Positions 26,571 through 35,702 of a stretch of 64,000 bases of DNA are shown piece after piece. Below the pieces are notes generated by a model. It saw nothing but the letters and a program-made list of their open reading frames with translations, searched no databases and was not told where the DNA came from. How positions within the stretch are numbered: position 1 is the stretch's first letter; each line of letters starts with the position of its first letter. Origin of the DNA: Nitrospirota bacterium. GTDB lineage: Bacteria > Nitrospirota > Thermodesulfovibrionia > Thermodesulfovibrionales > Dissulfurispiraceae. The stretch spans positions 1-64,000 of the forward strand of contig JAMCVZ010000006.1 of the NCBI GenBank assembly GCA_023476565.1, in the 5' to 3' direction. The translations under genes were made by a program, and so were the position numbers.

Positions 26571-27593
26571 TCAAATTCCCCTGTACAAGATATCGCTGTT
26601 CACCCTTTTCACATCCGCTGTTCCCGTAAGCAGCATGGCCTGAACAAGCTCATTTCTCATTTTATCGAGTATGAGCGCAACCCCTTCGCGTCCCCCGCCG
26701 AAGGCGCCAGTTACAAGCGGTCTGCCGACAAGAACAGCATCCGCTCCAAGCGCCAGCAACTTGAGCGCATCTGCTCCTGTACGCACCCCTCCATCAGCAA
26801 AGATAGTCAGTTTTCCTTTCACCCGTCCGGCAATTCCGGGCAGGACATCGGCCGCTCCCGGCGTGTAATCCAATACGCGGCCACCGTGGTTTGATACTAC
26901 TATGGCGGCAACCCCGGCCTCAACAGCCATATCCGCCTCTTCAGGGGTCATTATGCCTTTAAGCACAAAAGGCAGCCTCGTGGCTGCAACCACTTCCCTG
27001 ATCTCCTCAATAGTCTTAGGTCCTACAGGCTGTCCTTTCAAAGCCATGGTTATGAGTCCCGCTCCGTCGATATCCATGCCAACGGCCATTGCCCCCGTAT
27101 CTTCTGCAAGGCGAATCTTCCTGATGATCTCTTCCTGTTCCCTCGGTTTAATAATAGGGATCCCTTTGCCCTCATGGGAAACAATAGCCTTTAGTCCGCT
27201 TTGATACATCGCCGGATCAGCGCCGTCACCGGTCATGGCGAGCGTGCCGGCTTGCAAACAGCCTGCTGCGATTTCCTCTGAAAACTCCTCATCGGTCATC
27301 CCGCCGCCAAAATTATACGATGTGCCGGTCATGGGAGCAACCAGGACAGGAATTGAAATCTCCTTACCCCAGAGCTCAAATGAGGTATCAACCGCTTTCA
27401 CACTGTGAATAGTACGCATATTGAACCGGCAGCGCTTCAATGCTTCAACATTGGCCTTGAATGAGCTACCGGTCCCCACGCCTCCCATGCCGGGCACTTC
27501 ACCCGCACAAACACGGCCGTCACAGACAGGGCAAACCCGGCAGTACCCCTGCAGCCTCTCTCTGGCAATTTTCCTTACGGATCCCAAATCCAT
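26571..27593 (-). CDS. FMN-dependent alpha-hydroxy-acid oxidising-type enzyme
   Basis: This 340-residue TIM-barrel flavoenzyme has FMN-site motifs VLVAPMTG, AIVVSNHGGRVLD and FADGGVRTGADALKLLALGADAVLVGRP. The N-terminus carries four closely spaced cysteines (CRVCPVCDGRVC, about 18-29) that are common to the related clostridial-type proteins and could bind a metal or cluster. The substrate is unknown; lactate-, glycolate- and isopentenyl-diphosphate-type activities occur in this superfamily. The ATG is preceded by GGAGG. Confidence 0.8.
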   Translation of the reverse strand: MDLGSVRKIARERLQGYCRVCPVCDGRVCAGEVPGMGGVGTGSSFKANVEALKRCRFNMRTIHSVKAVDTSFELWGKEISIPVLVAPMTGTSYNFGGGMTDEEFSEEIAAGCLQAGTLAMTGDGADPAMYQSGLKAIVSHEGKGIPIIKPREQEEIIRKIRLAEDTGAMAVGMDIDGAGLITMALKGQPVGPKTIEEIREVVAATRLPFVLKGIMTPEEADMAVEAGVAAIVVSNHGGRVLDYTPGAADVLPGIAGRVKGKLTIFADGGVRTGADALKLLALGADAVLVGRPLVTGAFGGGREGVALILDKMRNELVQAMLLTGTADVKRVNSDILYRGI

Positions 27594-27670
27594 TGTCGTT
27601 TCCTCCTTTTAATTTCACCCTCTGCCCGATACTCGCCTCTCATGCAGTTTCATGAGAGCTCCCTTTAAAG

Positions 27671-27697
27671 AAAAAAGTCCCCCTTAAGAAAGGGGGA
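27671..27697 (-). terminator. Terminator downstream of cstA
   Basis: On the minus strand an 8-bp stem (27690-27697 with 27678-27685, 4-nt loop) runs into a T run at 27671-27676. It belongs to the same C-run/G-run repeat type seen in ribD and the torD-like gene, here used between genes. Confidence 0.75.
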
Positions 27698-27740
27698 GTG
27701 AAGGGGGGAGGCTCAATAGTTCAGATGAGGTTCCTTTGCT

Positions 27741-29552
27741 TTATTCTTCCACTACTTCAAGTACCAGGTCGCCATAATTATCCGCGACGGGCTGTTTAAT
27801 CTGGAGAAGCTCATACCACCGCTTGAAGGCGGAAATAAAGACTATGGCCATGAGAGTCATAATGACGGTTGATAACACAGCAAGCAGGAACATCTGTTTC
27901 GGCAGATAGTTCATTGTGATATTCAGGTAGCCTGCGTACATCGTAATGACCGACATGGCAAGCCCGGGAACTGCCGTGATCCATGCAAATCTGGTTTTCC
28001 CCATCCTGATCAGCATGGTGGTTCCTATTATCAAGGCGCTTGACGCGAGGAGTTGATTGCTCATGCCGAACAAGGGCCAGATCGTAGTGATATCCCCGGT
28101 GTAGACAAGATAGCCCCATGCTGCGGTGAAAATAAAACTGGTAATCACTATGCCGGGCATCCACCTCTTTTCCAGGAATTTCGGCGCCACCTTCCCGATC
28201 ATTTCCTGGAGAAGGAATCTCCCGACCCTTGTTCCGGTATCGACTGCTGTCAGGATAAACACGGCCTCGAACATAATGGCAAAATGATACCAGTAGGACA
28301 TCAGCCCCTTCATAAACGGTATCGACCCGAAAACGTATGCCATGCCGACCGCAAGCGAAACCGCGCCTCCCGGCCTCCCCTGTATTTTTTCTCCCACTGC
28401 TTGCGCGAGTTCAGGAAGGTTGACCGCCTGCATCCCGAGCTTCTGAAATACGGCAGGCGCTGTATTAATGGCAAAATAGTCCGCGGGGACCAGCACGCAC
28501 GCCGCAATAAGGGCCATAATTGCTACGAAGCCTTCAACAAGCATGGCCCCGTATCCAATAAACAATATATCTTTCTCGTTTCCGACCATCTTGGGAGTCG
28601 TTCCCGTGCCGATGATCGCATGGAACCCGGATAAGGCCCCGCAGGCTATCGTAACAAAGACAAACGGAAAGGCCGCACCGGGTATAATAGGCCCGCCGCC
28701 GCTTATGTACTTGGTGAACGGCGACATAAGCAGTTGCGGCTGGACAACGAATATTCCGCCTGCCAGCATGATTATCGTCCCTATTTTAAGATACGTTGAA
28801 AGGTAATCTCTGGGACAGAGCAGCATCCATACAGGGAGGGCGGAAGCTAAAAAGCCGTAGACCGGGATAATGACCGAGATCTGTTTTTTGGACAAAGAAA
28901 ACACCGATGCCATGACAGGATCAGCAGCCACATAAGGTCCTGCCAGCACAGCCATGGCAAGGAGTGAAACCCCGATAACGCTTGCTCCTTTTACGTCTCC
29001 GGGCCTTATCTTATACATCCAGATGCCCATAAGGAAAGCGATGGGCATGGTAGCGAACACGGTAAATGTCCCCCATACACTCTCGAACATGGCATTCACC
29101 ACGGCTATGGAAAGCCCCGCAAGAGTCAGAATAAGGATAAAGAGGAACGCAAAAGAGGCGACAGTTCCCGTTGCTTTACCGATTTCGCTCCCGGCGATTT
29201 TAGAGAGGCTCTGCCCTTTATGCCGCACCGAGGCAAAGAGTACGATCATATCATGGACCGCCCCTGCCACTACGGTCCCTATTATTATCCAGAGGGCGCC
29301 GGGCAGGAAGCCGAACTGTGCGGCGAGGACAGGCCCCAGGAGCGGTCCGGCGGCGGCAATCGCTGCGAAATGATGCCCGAACAGCACATACTTGTTGGTT
29401 TTGTGGTAATCATGCCCGTCTGCCATTGCCACAGCAGGAGTAGGCCTGTCCGACTTAAGCTCCAACACCTTGTCGGCAATAAAAAGGCCGTAATACCTGT
29501 AGGCAATTGCAAACACGCACAATGCGACGAATACAAGGGTAAGCGCGTTCAT
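27741..29552 (-). CDS. cstA: CstA-family transporter, probably pyruvate or peptide uptake
   Basis: The 603-residue protein has many membrane helices and the CstA signature near the start (NKYVLFGHHFAAIAAAGPLLGP), then TLAGLSIAVVNAMF and FVTIACGALSGFHAIIGTGTTPK. Family members such as E. coli BtsT and CstA take up pyruvate, and are implicated in peptide use during starvation. The gene starts 127 bp after the LytTR regulator stop and is in the same direction as the lytS/lytTR pair. This matches the known BtsS/BtsR control of a CstA-family transporter. SD GGAGG precedes ATG. Confidence 0.93.
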   Translation of the reverse strand: MNALTLVFVALCVFAIAYRYYGLFIADKVLELKSDRPTPAVAMADGHDYHKTNKYVLFGHHFAAIAAAGPLLGPVLAAQFGFLPGALWIIIGTVVAGAVHDMIVLFASVRHKGQSLSKIAGSEIGKATGTVASFAFLFILILTLAGLSIAVVNAMFESVWGTFTVFATMPIAFLMGIWMYKIRPGDVKGASVIGVSLLAMAVLAGPYVAADPVMASVFSLSKKQISVIIPVYGFLASALPVWMLLCPRDYLSTYLKIGTIIMLAGGIFVVQPQLLMSPFTKYISGGGPIIPGAAFPFVFVTIACGALSGFHAIIGTGTTPKMVGNEKDILFIGYGAMLVEGFVAIMALIAACVLVPADYFAINTAPAVFQKLGMQAVNLPELAQAVGEKIQGRPGGAVSLAVGMAYVFGSIPFMKGLMSYWYHFAIMFEAVFILTAVDTGTRVGRFLLQEMIGKVAPKFLEKRWMPGIVITSFIFTAAWGYLVYTGDITTIWPLFGMSNQLLASSALIIGTTMLIRMGKTRFAWITAVPGLAMSVITMYAGYLNITMNYLPKQMFLLAVLSTVIMTLMAIVFISAFKRWYELLQIKQPVADNYGDLVLEVVEE

Positions 29553-29679
29553 CCCATACCTCCTTACACTTAATTTGTATTAAGCTTATAAGGAGTCAGC
29601 TCATACTGTAAATGAAAAAGAGGTGAACGGCGGGAATTTAAATATGAGCGGTCGCTATACGGGGCTGAACGGTTTGGGG

Positions 29680-30456
29680 CTAAAGGTCAAAATACCTTTT
29701 TAAGTCTTTCACATTCTGCCGGCTTACCGGCACCTCCGTCTTCTCCCTGTCGTCCATAACCAGTTTAAAACTCCCGTTGAACCACGGGATTATTTCCATG
29801 ATATGGTTAACATTCACAAGGAAACTCCTGTGGGTCCTTATAAAGCCGTGCGCTGAGAGTTTCTGTTCAAGCTCATTCAGCGTTGATTTCGCCCTGTACT
29901 TCCCGTCAGGCGTCCGGACTTGAACCTCACCATCATGGCTCCGCGCACATAATATCCTGTCAGGTGCGATTGGCATAATACGTTCACCTCTGAAAAGCGG
30001 GACTTTTTTTGCAAGGGCATGTTCAGCCTTTTTCAAATACTGTTTCTTGAGCACCTGCGCAGCCTTCACGGAGGGGTGCTCCACATCTCCCTGCAAAAAC
30101 CTGTCGGCCTTCATAACAGATTTTTTCACCCTCTCAAGAGTAAAAGGTTTGAGGATATAATCAAAGGCTTCAACATCAAAAGCATCCACGGCATATTCCT
30201 GGAAAGCAGTGGCAAAGATCAATAAGGGTTTATCGGGCATTTCGGACAGAAGCCTGGACAGATCGAGGCCGCTCAACCCCGGCATTTGCACGTCCAGAAA
30301 GACAATCTGCGGCTTTTGCTCTTTTATTCCTTTAAGACCCAGGGCGCCGTTCGGCGCTTCGCCGACAACCTCGGCCCCCTCAATATGACCGAGCAGGAAT
30401 TTAAGCTCCCTTCTGGCGGGCTTCTCATCATCGATTATGAAAATCCTCAACTCCAT
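29680..30456 (-). CDS. LytTR-family response regulator (BtsR/LytR type)
   Basis: The 258 residues comprise a receiver domain (FIIDDEKPARRELKFLL, VFLDVQMPGLSGLDLSRLL with phospho-Asp, ILKPFTLERV with the conserved Lys) and a C-terminal LytTR DNA-binding domain (KSTLNELEQKLSAHGFIRTHRSFLVNVNHI). The ATG at 30456 starts just after the kinase stop (30461), so the pair is co-transcribed. By position it should control cstA. The in-frame extension to 30558 overlaps the kinase and is not used. Confidence 0.92.
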   Translation of the reverse strand: MELRIFIIDDEKPARRELKFLLGHIEGAEVVGEAPNGALGLKGIKEQKPQIVFLDVQMPGLSGLDLSRLLSEMPDKPLLIFATAFQEYAVDAFDVEAFDYILKPFTLERVKKSVMKADRFLQGDVEHPSVKAAQVLKKQYLKKAEHALAKKVPLFRGERIMPIAPDRILCARSHDGEVQVRTPDGKYRAKSTLNELEQKLSAHGFIRTHRSFLVNVNHIMEIIPWFNGSFKLVMDDREKTEVPVSRQNVKDLKRYFDL

Positions 30457-30460
30457 ATGC

Positions 30461-32152
30461 TTATTGAGGCACAGTAAAGGACACTGTTGTCCCTTTGTCA
30501 GGTTCGCTTTCAATATGCAGCGCATGTTTGGTCCCGTAAAGGACAGTAAGCCTCGCATTTACATTCTTGAGCGCAATGCCCGAACCGTTCGGGTGAATAC
30601 CCGGATTTTTTTCTGAAAACAAGGATTCGAGCTGAGGCCGGGGCATACCTATGCCGTTGTCTCCGACAAAAACTCTCATCGCGCCGTTTTCTCTGTAGGC
30701 CCCTATGATAATTTCACCTCCATCTTCTTTCGGAAGAATGCCGTGCTTCAACGCATTTTCGACAAGCGGCTGAAGCGTCAGCGGAGGGAGCTTGCAGGGC
30801 AGCGCTTTATCATCAATATCGTATTGCACTTTAACCCGGTCCTCGAATCTCGCCTTTTCTATGGCGATATACGCTTTGCAGTGTTCCAGTTCGGCGGCCA
30901 GCGGTACATTACCGGTCCCTGGATTGATGTTCTTTCTGAAAAAGTCCGCGAGCTTAACCAGTAAATCCGAAGCGGTTCCCGGATTGATCCGTATGTAGCT
31001 GATAATCGTATTGATCGCATTGAAGAGGAAGTGAGGGTTGATTTGGGCCTGAAGCGCCCTGATCTCGGCATCGGTCACAAGCTTTCTCTGGTTTTCGACC
31101 TCGGCGAGCTCGAGCTGGTTTGAAAAAAGGTGGGCAAGTCCGTTTGCAAGCTCCATATCAAGCGCGCTTATACCATCCTCTTTCAAACGGTACAGCTCCA
31201 ACGCGCCTAGAGGCTTGTCCCACCGTTTAAGGGGCACTATTATGGCGGAGCCCAATCTGCAATTCCTGTTCGTGCAGCCTATCCCGTGTCTTGTCATCGG
31301 CACTTCAATATTTCCGGACGCGAGGGCTTTCTTTGTCGCCGAGGTGAGGAGCGGCCCTCCCGGTTTATGGCGGTCTTCCTCTGTCCCCTTATGTGACAGG
31401 ATTCCATATTCATCGGTAATTGCAACCGCATCGAGATCGGTCATTTGAAGAATGATCTGAGTTGTCTCTGATGCGGAATTATAATTGAGCCCGCCCCTTA
31501 AAAAAGGCAGCGTCCTCAGGGCGATTTTCAATGCGGTCTGCGCCTGATAGGCCCCTACCCTCTCCTGCTCCTTTGAAACGGATGATATAAGCTCTACAAA
31601 CAGGGCAAGTCCGATGGAATTGACGAAGATCATAGGCAGGGCAATAATCTTTACAAGATTAAATGCAGCATCAAAAGGCTTTGCCAGCATGAGGATTATG
31701 AGCATCTGCATTACTTCGACAGTGACCCCTGCAAAGAATGCCGCCGCCGGATCGAACGTCTTACGTTTCAGCTTGTGGTAGAGCACTCCTCCGGCAAAGC
31801 CTTCCACAACCGTTGCGACACCGCAGGCCACCGCTGTAAACCCTCCGATGCCGATCAGAAAGCGATGACTTCCCGCAATAAAGCCGGCGAAGAGCCCGAC
31901 AAGAGGCCCGCCGAGTATTCCTCCGAGGGCAACTCCCACGACCCTTGAATTGGCGATTGCATTATGCACCGGCACTCCCATATACGTTCCCGCTATTCCA
32001 AATACTCCAAAGAGGAAGGACAGGAGAAGTTTCTCATAACGGGTTGCTTTCCCGGTAAGGAGCCTTTTGAAGGAATCAAAACGCATTATAAAAATAAACA
32101 CCATAGCAAATATGCCGAATCTCTCGAAAAGATTCATGAGCAGTTGAATCAT
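30461..32152 (-). CDS. LytS-type sensor histidine kinase
   Basis: The 563-residue product has an N-terminal 5TM-LYT membrane domain of about 190 residues, a GAF-like domain (about 220-350) containing conserved-looking cysteines (HGIGCTNRNCRLG), and a His_kinase/HATPase module with INPHFLFNAINTIISYIR (phospho-acceptor His) and VGDNGIGMP. LytS/BtsS-type kinases sense membrane or extracellular metabolites. In E. coli the homologue BtsS binds pyruvate. It is the first gene of a lytS-lytTR-cstA unit. Confidence 0.92.
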   Translation of the reverse strand: MIQLLMNLFERFGIFAMVFIFIMRFDSFKRLLTGKATRYEKLLLSFLFGVFGIAGTYMGVPVHNAIANSRVVGVALGGILGGPLVGLFAGFIAGSHRFLIGIGGFTAVACGVATVVEGFAGGVLYHKLKRKTFDPAAAFFAGVTVEVMQMLIILMLAKPFDAAFNLVKIIALPMIFVNSIGLALFVELISSVSKEQERVGAYQAQTALKIALRTLPFLRGGLNYNSASETTQIILQMTDLDAVAITDEYGILSHKGTEEDRHKPGGPLLTSATKKALASGNIEVPMTRHGIGCTNRNCRLGSAIIVPLKRWDKPLGALELYRLKEDGISALDMELANGLAHLFSNQLELAEVENQRKLVTDAEIRALQAQINPHFLFNAINTIISYIRINPGTASDLLVKLADFFRKNINPGTGNVPLAAELEHCKAYIAIEKARFEDRVKVQYDIDDKALPCKLPPLTLQPLVENALKHGILPKEDGGEIIIGAYRENGAMRVFVGDNGIGMPRPQLESLFSEKNPGIHPNGSGIALKNVNARLTVLYGTKHALHIESEPDKGTTVSFTVPQ

Positions 32153-32287
32153 TGTGTCTCCCCCCTGGCTCCTGATGATTTATTATTGAACCCGGCACCT
32201 TCTTAATGTCAAGTCCTTTTGTTTTACAGGTTCATATTTATATTTACTTCAGCTATAATTATTTTTCGGGAAAAAAAGGAGGACTCC

Positions 32288-32857
32288 ATGGAACGTAAGG
32301 TAATGTATTTTGAAAAGCCCGGCAAGGATAACACAGAGGCATGTCTCCAGGTTGTAAGGAACACGATCAAAGACGGCAACTACAAACACCTTGTAATTGC
32401 TTCGACAGAGGGCGATACAGGGCTTATGTTTTCAGCGGCCTTGAAAGCTTCCGGCATAAACATGGTAATAGTCACCCACTCCGCGGGGTTCAAGGCTGCG
32501 AATGTGCATGAGATGCCGACAGCAACGAGGGAGAAAATTGAGAGTACGGGGGCCGGGGTATACACAGGCACACTGATCACCCATAGCCTTGAGACCGCTT
32601 TTGCCTCGAAATTTAACGGCCTCTATCCGGCGCTCATCGTTGCGCACGCTTTAAGGAGATTCGGTGAAGGGTCAAAAGTCTGTTGCGAGATTGTCATGAT
32701 GGCCGTCGATGCAGGGCTTATTCCCGAAGGAGAGGAGGTGCTCGCAGTTGCAGGCACCGGCAGGGGAGCCGATACCGTGCTTACGATACGTTCGGCGGCG
32801 TCGAAAAGGTTCCTTGAGTTAAAAGTGCTTGAGGTGCTGGCCAAGCCGAAAGGGTAA
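32288..32857 (+). CDS. Pyruvate kinase alpha/beta (C-terminal) domain protein
   Basis: The 189-residue product matches the pyruvate kinase C-terminal domain without a catalytic barrel: NTEACLQVVRNTIKDGNY, LVIASTEGDTGLMFSAAL, MVIVTHSAGFK, EVLAVAGTGRGADTVLTIR. Stand-alone domains of this kind occur in archaea and anaerobes and are of unknown function; an allosteric-site-like ligand-binding role is possible. It is transcribed divergently from lytS. GGAGG precedes the ATG. A TATAAT box at 32254 is the best promoter candidate, without a good -35. Confidence 0.75.
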   Translation: MERKVMYFEKPGKDNTEACLQVVRNTIKDGNYKHLVIASTEGDTGLMFSAALKASGINMVIVTHSAGFKAANVHEMPTATREKIESTGAGVYTGTLITHSLETAFASKFNGLYPALIVAHALRRFGEGSKVCCEIVMMAVDAGLIPEGEEVLAVAGTGRGADTVLTIRSAASKRFLELKVLEVLAKPKG

Positions 32858-32930
32858 TGCTCCAAAGCGCCGGCGCTTACAGGAATTAGTCAACAGCGCA
32901 ATTATTAAGATCTACGTACAGGAGGATACA

Positions 32931-33455
32931 ATGAAAAATCTACCGGTAATATATCTCAAACCAGGTGAACTGCATATTTCATCCGAACCATCTCTTGTCA
33001 CGACCGTACTCGGCTCCTGCGTATCGGTCACGATGTTCAACCGCCGGCTCGGGATAGGCGCAATCTGCCACGGGATGCTTCCTGAATGCAGCAGCAGTGA
33101 TTCCAGGAGATGCTTATCTTCAGGCATCTGCAAAGATTCCTGCCGTGATTGCTTAAAATACGTGGATTGTTCCATTTACAGCATGATAGGACAATTCCAA
33201 AAACTCGGCATCGGGAGCAATGAAATCGAGGTCAAATTATTCGGCGGCGCCAATGTATTGCAGGTCAGAAATGGTGCTGACAGCAATACCGTAGGGAATC
33301 AGAATATCAGGAAGGCCATGCAGGTTATTAATTCTGAAAAGCTCAAGCTGACTGCATCTGATGTAGGGGGGGAGCGGGGGTACAAGATTATTTTCTATCC
33401 GCATACAGGAGAGGTGATGAAGAAGAGGATTAAAAAGGGTATTTGGGGCAACTAG
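32931..33455 (+). CDS. cheD: CheD-like glutamine deamidase with Cys-rich loop
   Basis: The 174-residue product keeps the CheD core: VTTVLGSCVSVTMFN with catalytic Cys30, CHGMLP with His47, and the strand-loop EVKLFGGANVL. CheD deamidates glutamines on chemoreceptors and acts with CheC. Between HGMLP and SIYSM lies an insertion with six cysteines (C53, C61, C67, C71, C74, C80) that canonical CheD lacks; it could bind metal. No other chemotaxis genes are in the window. The gene starts after GGAGG and ends 26 bp inside ribD, convergently. Confidence 0.85.
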   Translation: MKNLPVIYLKPGELHISSEPSLVTTVLGSCVSVTMFNRRLGIGAICHGMLPECSSSDSRRCLSSGICKDSCRDCLKYVDCSIYSMIGQFQKLGIGSNEIEVKLFGGANVLQVRNGADSNTVGNQNIRKAMQVINSEKLKLTASDVGGERGYKIIFYPHTGEVMKKRIKKGIWGN

Positions 33456-34617
33456 TGTCCTGCAGATATCCCTCGATCATCAGGTCATCGCCTGTCCGTT
33501 TTATTTTCAGGTCGTGTACCCTGTATGCATCTTCAAGTCTCCGGAATACTTCGCCCCCGACAGCGGGTATTGAGTCTTTGCCCCCCATTATTTTGGGAGC
33601 AATAAAGAAGGCCACTTTGTCGACTATTCCGTCCTGAAGCGCATAGGCGTTGAGGGATGAGCCGCCTTCAATCATGAGCGACGTGATCCCCATCGCTCCG
33701 AGGATTCTCATAAGCCATCTTAAGTCGACCCGGGCTCCCTCATATGCGATTATTTTAATGCCTTTATCGCTCAATGCTTTTACCTTTTCCTTTTTTGCAA
33801 ATCCCCCCTTGCCCCTCTTTACCAAAGGGGGGATGGGGGGATTGCCGGTTATGGTTCCAAATTTTTTTGTGACAACTAGCGTTTCAGGAGGAGTATTGAA
33901 AACCTTGTAATCCAGCGGGGTTTCAAGATGCGGGTCTATAATGATCCTTACCGGGCTTTTTGCCCCTTTCCTGTGCCGCGCCGTAAGCTCAGGATTATCC
34001 GCTTTAACTGTCCCGATGGCTGTAAGTACGGCATCCACATTGCATCTCATACGGTGAACGAGTTCGCGTGCGCTTTTTCCGGTAATCCATTTTGATTGCC
34101 CTTCCGGGGTGGCGATTTTCCCGTCGAGCGTCATGGCAACTTTCAAAATCACAAAAGGCCTCCCGGCTGTTATGTACTTGCAATATGCCTCATTCAGTCT
34201 CTGTGCCTCACGCTCCTGCAGGCCATCTACAACCTCAACCCCGTGTTTTCTTAATTCCTCAATGCCCCTACCCGATACCTTTGGATTGGGGTCTTTCATT
34301 GCAATAAAAACCTTTTTGATTCCGGCATTGATAATGGCCTTTGTGCATGGGGGAGTCCTCTTGTCCAAATGGCAGCAAGGCTCAAGGGTTACATAGAGCG
34401 TCGAGCCTTTAGCCTTTTCCTTTGCGTGGAGGATTGCGAGGGCCTCGGCATGAAGCTCGCCGGGCTTTTTGTGATAGTCTTCAGCAATGATCCTGTTGTT
34501 CTTGACTATTACTGCGCCGACCATTGGATTCGGGCTCGTTATGCCCCTTGCCTTTGCAGCAAGCTTTAATGCCCTTTTCATAAAGGATATGTCTTTATCC
34601 GTAACTTTCATGTCCAT
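33430..34617 (-). CDS. ribD: Bifunctional riboflavin biosynthesis protein RibD, with in-frame repeat insertion
   Basis: The 395-residue product has a deaminase domain (GELHAEALAILHA with zinc His/Glu; EPCCHLDKRTPPC zinc cysteines) and a reductase domain (ILKVAMTLDGKIAT, SKWITGKSARELVHRMRC, MIEGGSSLNAYAL). It catalyses two steps from the GTP cyclohydrolase II product toward riboflavin. Between reductase strands, residues about 258-276 (GNPPIPPLVKRGKGGFAK) are coded by a C-run/G-run palindrome, in frame. The start lies 134 bp from the divergent restriction-modification genes. A 5' ribD remnant is found beyond them. Confidence 0.94.
   Translation of the reverse strand: MDMKVTDKDISFMKRALKLAAKARGITSPNPMVGAVIVKNNRIIAEDYHKKPGELHAEALAILHAKEKAKGSTLYVTLEPCCHLDKRTPPCTKAIINAGIKKVFIAMKDPNPKVSGRGIEELRKHGVEVVDGLQEREAQRLNEAYCKYITAGRPFVILKVAMTLDGKIATPEGQSKWITGKSARELVHRMRCNVDAVLTAIGTVKADNPELTARHRKGAKSPVRIIIDPHLETPLDYKVFNTPPETLVVTKKFGTITGNPPIPPLVKRGKGGFAKKEKVKALSDKGIKIIAYEGARVDLRWLMRILGAMGITSLMIEGGSSLNAYALQDGIVDKVAFFIAPKIMGGKDSIPAVGGEVFRRLEDAYRVHDLKIKRTGDDLMIEGYLQDTSCPKYPF
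33800..33843. repeat. C-run/G-run palindrome inserted in ribD
   Basis: AATCCCCCC (33800-33808) and GGGGGGATT (33835-33843) are perfect inverted arms with an imperfect inner pairing. Read in the ribD frame it gives a Pro/Lys/Gly peptide near residue 260. A close relative lies at 59361-59406. Confidence 0.9.
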
Positions 34618-34751
34618 GTTGTAAATACTGCAAAATGATATTTTAGCATACTTTTAGTTATCCAGCGGGTTCCGTGGTCTTTTCCGTGCTATATGATAGG
34701 TGTGATAAGGCATCTTGACCGCACATCCCCCTTTAAAGGTAATATAGAGCC

Positions 34752-35702
34752 ATGTTTGATAAACGGCATATCTCAGAAAATTTCTCTAATTCCGAGCACA
34801 TAGTCGTGCACCATGGGGACTGTCTTAAACTGCTATCAACAATTCCGGACGAATCATTGCAACTTATTGTCACCTCACCGCCTTACAATATCGGAAAGGA
34901 ATATGAAAAACGGCTTAAACTGGAAAAGTACATTGAACAGCAAGCTGCTGTCATACGTGAATGCGTCCGGAGTCTTTCCCCTCGCGGGAGCATTTGTTGG
35001 CAAGTCGGAAATTATGTTGACAATGGAGCCATTATTCCCCTCGATACGATTTTATATCCTATATTTACCAGTCTCGGCTTAAAAATGCGAAATAGGATAA
35101 TTTGGCATTTTGAACACGGCCTTCATTGCAGTAGTCGTTTTTCGGGCCGGTATGAAACTATCATATGGTTCACCAAGTCAGACAATTATGTTTTTAATTT
35201 AGATCCTGTAAGGGTTCCCCAGAAGTATCCCGGCAAAAAATATTTTAAAGGCCCGAATGCCGGTAAACATTCCTGCAATCCTCTTGGGAAGAATCCAGGA
35301 GATTTTTGGGTCATCCCTAACGTCAAAAGCAATCATGTTGAAAAAACAGATCATCCGTGCCAGTTTCCCGTTGAACTTATTGAACGGCTAGTGCTTTCAA
35401 TGACCAACGAAGGCGACTGGGTCTTTGATCCTTTTCTCGGAACAGGCACATCAATTATTGCGGCCATCCGCCACGATCGGAGAGGAGTTGGCGCGGATGT
35501 CATGCCGCAATACGTCAGGCTTGCAAAACAGAGGATAGAACAAGAAATAGCTGGAACGTTAAGAACCCGCCCTATGAATCAGCCCGTATATGATCCTATA
35601 AAAGCGGGGAATAGTTTGACTGTTGCCCCCTGGTCTAAGTCCAACGATACGGAACAGCCTCTTTTGATTAAAGAAAAGAAACGACGGTACAGCACTCGAT
35701 GA
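34752..35702 (+). CDS. Type II beta-class DNA methyltransferase, probably N4-cytosine, for RGATCY
   Basis: The 316-residue methyltransferase has catalytic TSPPYN at 41-46 and the SAM-binding motif DPFLGTGT at 226-233. This order (IV before I) is the beta class. SPPY rather than DPPY suggests N4-cytosine methylation, though this is a rule of thumb. ATG overlaps with the restriction gene by 4 bp (ATGA). The partner enzyme resembles BstYI, so RGATCY is the predicted target. The gene is AT-richer than its neighbours, suggesting acquisition. Confidence 0.88.
   Translation: MFDKRHISENFSNSEHIVVHHGDCLKLLSTIPDESLQLIVTSPPYNIGKEYEKRLKLEKYIEQQAAVIRECVRSLSPRGSICWQVGNYVDNGAIIPLDTILYPIFTSLGLKMRNRIIWHFEHGLHCSSRFSGRYETIIWFTKSDNYVFNLDPVRVPQKYPGKKYFKGPNAGKHSCNPLGKNPGDFWVIPNVKSNHVEKTDHPCQFPVELIERLVLSMTNEGDWVFDPFLGTGTSIIAAIRHDRRGVGADVMPQYVRLAKQRIEQEIAGTLRTRPMNQPVYDPIKAGNSLTVAPWSKSNDTEQPLLIKEKKRRYSTR

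Noticed and set aside
34618-34751. FMN riboswitch upstream of ribD
   Set aside because: No RFN-element conserved stems were seen in this 134-bp gap.
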